8,027 nucleotides of DNA from JBEBGV01 sp040081265 (GTDB taxonomy: Bacteria; Acidobacteriota; Vicinamibacteria; Vicinamibacterales; UBA2999): the NCBI GenBank assembly GCA_040081265.1, contig JBEBGV010000119.1, positions 1 to 8,027 on the forward strand, read 5' to 3'. Of this stretch, positions 6,164 through 8,027 are shown one piece after another (the first letter of the stretch is position 1; each line of letters opens with the position of its first letter). The notes under the pieces are model-generated. The model saw nothing but the letters and a program-made list of their open reading frames with translations, did not search any database and was not told the DNA's origin. A program made the translations under genes and the position numbers.

Positions 6164-7486
6164 ATGGAATCACGATCCGACCAAGATGAACGTAAGAAAA
6201 CCAAGCCGACACCAATCGTGTCGCTCCGCACCAAGTCTGGTGACGTTGTGGAGATGGTCTTTCGGCCACAAGAAGGAAAGACACGACTCGTGACAAGTCG
6301 GGACGGGCAGGTCGAAGAACACGACCGCCTTCTTCTTAATGGTCGTGAGTATGTCGCGTACTCAGCCGAGAACAACCTGCTGACACACAGGGTACTCCTG
6401 TTGCCCTCAAGTGCTGATTCGTACGCATCGGATGTATCTCTCCTCGATGAGATACGCAGCTTCATTCACCGGCACGTAGACCTCAGTAGATCCTTCGAAG
6501 AAATTGTCGCTCACTACGTACTGCTGACCTGGGTGTACGACCAGTTTAACGAACTGCCATATCTTCGGGTGCGAGGAGACTACGGGTCTGGGAAGTCTCG
6601 CTTCCTCCTTACGGTGGGCTCGTTGTGTTGGAAACCCATCTTCGCCAGTGGAGCTTCGACTGTCTCCCCGCTGTTCCGCCTCATCGACCAGGTAGGTGGA
6701 ACTCTCATCGTTGACGAGGCTGACTTCTGGGCCAGTGACGAACGGACAGAGATTGTGAAGATTCTCAACAATGGAAATGCCAGAGGGTTTCCAGTTCTTC
6801 GGAGTGAGGTCTCTCCATCGAAGGAGTTCAGTCCGAGAGCGTTCAACATCTACGGCCCGAAGGTCGTGGCGACTCGACATCCCTTTGAAGACGAAGCTCT
6901 TGAGAGTCGCTGTCTGACCGAAGTTCTCGGAACGCGACCTCTACGAAAGGACATTCCGATCAGCCTTCCGAAGTCGTTCGAGGGAGAAGCTGATGCTCTC
7001 CGAAACAAGCTCCTTCGGTACCGATTCGCCCACCTCGATATGGAGTTGTCAGAGGCCAGCATGAACGACTCGGGTTTGGAGCCTCGCCGAATGCAGATAC
7101 TCCGTCCGCTACTCCAAGTGGCAGTCAGCAAAAGTGCCAAGGCCGTGATGCGGGAGTTCTTCTCAAGCGATTCGAACTTCAGTCACAACCGTGATCGAGC
7201 CATTTCTCGACAGGTCTTGTCCGCTGTCTCAGAGTTGATGCGCAATCCTTCGGCACAACTCACAATTGGAGCGATAGCCGAGAGGCTTAAGACAACATCG
7301 GCAGTCCACAGCCTGGGCGAGGTTAGCCACAGATGGGTAGGTTCGGTTTTGAGGCGTCTTGGCCTTGAACCTCAGAAGAGTAACGGAGTCTACAAGATCG
7401 CTGTCTCGGACTTCGGCCGGATCACGGAACTGCTCGAACAGTACGGCGTTGGGGACTTCGGGGACATTGGGGACGTGGACAGGTGA
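6164..7486 (+). CDS. AAA-type ATPase / helicase-like protein of the mobile element
   Basis: This 440-aa P-loop protein has Walker A GDYGSGKS (138-145), Walker B LIVDEAD (181-187) with Asp184-Glu185, a sensor-like VVATRHP (234-240) and a candidate arginine finger in EALESRC (Arg249). Residues 345-415 (starting near ISRQVLSAVSELMRN) look like a winged-helix DNA-binding region. The N-terminal 80 residues are beta-rich with no motif I recognise. The layout of ATPase then winged helix suits a replicative or primase-associated helicase of an integrative element, but no primase catalytic motif is present. The C-terminus ends GVGDFGDIGDVD because the DNA there is a 9-bp GGGGAC repeat read in frame. 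The ATG at 6164 has GGA just upstream. The gene is divergent from the recombinase operon and its stop codon overlaps the next ORF (GTGA). Confidence 0.85.
   Translation: MESRSDQDERKKTKPTPIVSLRTKSGDVVEMVFRPQEGKTRLVTSRDGQVEEHDRLLLNGREYVAYSAENNLLTHRVLLLPSSADSYASDVSLLDEIRSFIHRHVDLSRSFEEIVAHYVLLTWVYDQFNELPYLRVRGDYGSGKSRFLLTVGSLCWKPIFASGASTVSPLFRLIDQVGGTLIVDEADFWASDERTEIVKILNNGNARGFPVLRSEVSPSKEFSPRAFNIYGPKVVATRHPFEDEALESRCLTEVLGTRPLRKDIPISLPKSFEGEADALRNKLLRYRFAHLDMELSEASMNDSGLEPRRMQILRPLLQVAVSKSAKAVMREFFSSDSNFSHNRDRAISRQVLSAVSELMRNPSAQLTIGAIAERLKTTSAVHSLGEVSHRWVGSVLRRLGLEPQKSNGVYKIAVSDFGRITELLEQYGVGDFGDIGDVDR
7447..7478 (+). repeat. GGGGAC nonamer array at the 3' end of the ATPase gene
   Basis: GGGGAC occurs three times at exact 9-bp spacing (7451, 7460, 7469), followed by a partial GAC unit. 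The array encodes the GDFGDIGDVD tail of the ATPase. Its first 19 bp equal 763-781, and a 17-bp part is inverted at 7552-7568. Such spacing resembles plasmid iterons. Confidence 0.8.
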
Positions 7487-7656
7487 AAGGGCGTGACGTT
7501 CACCTCGTAGAAGGCGAGGCTGAACATTCGGTTGCCGGCACCCGTGTGCTCGTCCCCGAAGTCCCCAATGTCCTGAAACAGCGATGGTCATTGTTCCACC
7601 TTGACGCGGAGCAGTTGTCAAGAGTGATTCTGGCCTTCTCGTACGTCTACGTCTAA
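7483..7656 (+). CDS. Small ORF, 57 aa, coupled to the ATPase gene
   Basis: A GTG at 7483 overlaps the ATPase stop codon (GTGA) and opens 57 codons to a TAA at 7654-7656. The product starts MKGRDVHLVEGEAEHS, has a central VPEVPNV (24-30) encoded by an inverted GGGGAC repeat, and ends in hydrophobic and aromatic residues (VILAFSYVYV). There is no recognisable domain. The GTGA overlap, codon usage like that of its neighbour, and a stop well before the regulator gene support a real gene. The start lacks a strong Shine-Dalgarno sequence, consistent with reinitiation after the ATPase. It could instead be a chance frame across a regulatory inverted repeat. Confidence 0.5.
   Translation: MKGRDVHLVEGEAEHSVAGTRVLVPEVPNVLKQRWSLFHLDAEQLSRVILAFSYVYV
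7552..7573 (-). repeat. Inverted GGGGAC repeat copy
   Basis: On the minus strand it reads ggacattggggacttcgggg and on. Bases 7552-7568 are the perfect complement of 7449-7465, giving 17-bp arms 86 bases apart. A second register (13 bp, ggacattggggac at 7462-7474) can pair with the same segment. It lies in the 57-codon ORF. Confidence 0.8.
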
Positions 7657-7800
7657 AACGGGTCAGCCGACGCTGGCCACATGGATGACCCTCTGACGTT
7701 CTGATCCTTCTCATCTCCTTCCGACAGCGATTCGAGTTATCCACAGCCTGGCGGATTCTGCCATCTACTGGCTTTGCGACCCGTTCGATATCGTGAAGGC
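7657..7800. other. Intergenic region before the regulator; possible origin or operator
   Basis: This 144-bp gap holds a perfect DnaA-box-like site (7737-7745) and must include the regulator's promoter unless it is co-transcribed from upstream. I see no convincing promoter hexamers, no terminator and no AT-rich unwinding region. GAAGG lies only one base before the ATG at 7801, too close for a standard ribosome binding site. Confidence 0.4.
7737..7745 (+). other. Perfect DnaA-box-like 9-mer in the intergenic region
   Basis: TTATCCACA here is outside any credible gene, 56 bp before the regulator start and near the GGGGAC arrays. Of the three copies in the window it is the best placed to be functional. 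Confidence 0.4.
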
Positions 7801-8027
7801 ATGAAGCAATACGGATCCCTAGACAACTACATAGAGATGCATCGCAAGCGGGTTGGACTCTCCTACGCGGACTTGTCGCACCTCGTCTTCCTGGGCCACG
7901 GTCATTCAGTCTCCCGATACGAGAAGGGTGTGAGACTCCCGAATCTAGAGACTCTTCTTGCCCTCGAGATTGTCCTCGGTCAACCCGTGGCCGAACTGTA
8001 TGCCGGGGTTCGTGAACGCATCGAGAA
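7801..8027 (+). CDS. XRE-family helix-turn-helix regulator, 3' end beyond window
   Basis: Seventy-five codons are visible and the frame stays open to the window edge. The sequence shows a compact Cro/CI-type helix-turn-helix: MHRKRVGLSYADLSHLVF (helices 1-2), the recognition helix region GHGHSVSRYEKGVRLPN, and the LETLLALEIVLGQPVAELYAG helices that close the domain. YEKG.R.P plus L..L is the usual hallmark. This would be a cytoplasmic DNA-binding repressor or activator that probably controls the element's ATPase and recombinase genes, perhaps by binding an inverted repeat in this window. The ATG at 7801 is chosen because the helix-turn-helix begins soon after it; an in-frame TTG at 7774 would add nine residues. 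Confidence 0.85.
   Translation, partial: MKQYGSLDNYIEMHRKRVGLSYADLSHLVFLGHGHSVSRYEKGVRLPNLETLLALEIVLGQPVAELYAGVRERIE

Noticed and set aside
6407..6880. 157-aa minus-strand open frame inside the ATPase gene
   Set aside because: Antisense to clear Walker A and B coding sequence; shadow frame.
7229..7744. 171-aa minus-strand open frame over the ATPase 3' end and beyond
   Set aside because: Very arginine-rich, low-complexity product that lies antisense to two better frames; a shadow of the coding strand.

Overview
The window looks like part of a mobile genetic element in a Gram-negative-type bacterium of intermediate GC content. The host cannot be named from the sequence. The large serine recombinase resembles, as far as I recall, a type common in Proteobacteria and related phyla, but this is an impression and not a search result. 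No rRNA, tRNA, CRISPR array or housekeeping gene is visible.

Right half (about 4194-8027), the element's own machinery. An XRE-type helix-turn-helix regulator begins at 7801 and runs off the window. Before it come an AAA-type ATPase with a winged-helix-like C-terminus (6164-7486) and a previously untracked 57-residue ORF that overlaps the ATPase stop codon by GTGA (7483-7656). Divergent from these is a two-gene unit on the minus strand: a small protein (5834-6148) whose stop codon overlaps the start of a 547-residue large serine recombinase (4194-5837). The ATPase gene's end and the small ORF carry GGGGAC units with a 9-bp period in opposite orientations. A perfect DnaA-box-like site lies between the small ORF and the regulator. 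ATPase, repeats, DnaA-like site and regulator together could be a replication or maintenance module, but that is inference.

Left half (1-4193), probable cargo. The clearest gene is a 758-residue ABC-type ATPase of the AAA_13 / RloC-PrrC type (978-3254). It has a central CEYC zinc-hook-like motif and a C-terminal R-x3-E...H arrangement like that of the tRNA anticodon nucleases, so it is a probable anti-phage toxin. An unrecognised gene (4-699) diverges from it across a 278-bp region that contains two perfect inverted repeats and a copy of the GGGGAC repeat. A second unrecognised, AT-richer gene (3641-4114) ends in a good intrinsic terminator.

The most unusual structure is at 3313-4408. A 43-bp segment from the 3' part of the recombinase gene occurs again, with two mismatches, at 3422-3464. 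There it sits inside an open frame on the minus strand that encodes a different but alignable recombinase-like C-terminal end. About 0.9 kb lies between the two copies, including the 3641-4114 gene. This looks like cargo exchange at the recombinase 3' end, in which an incoming segment supplied a new C-terminus and the old one remained as a relic.
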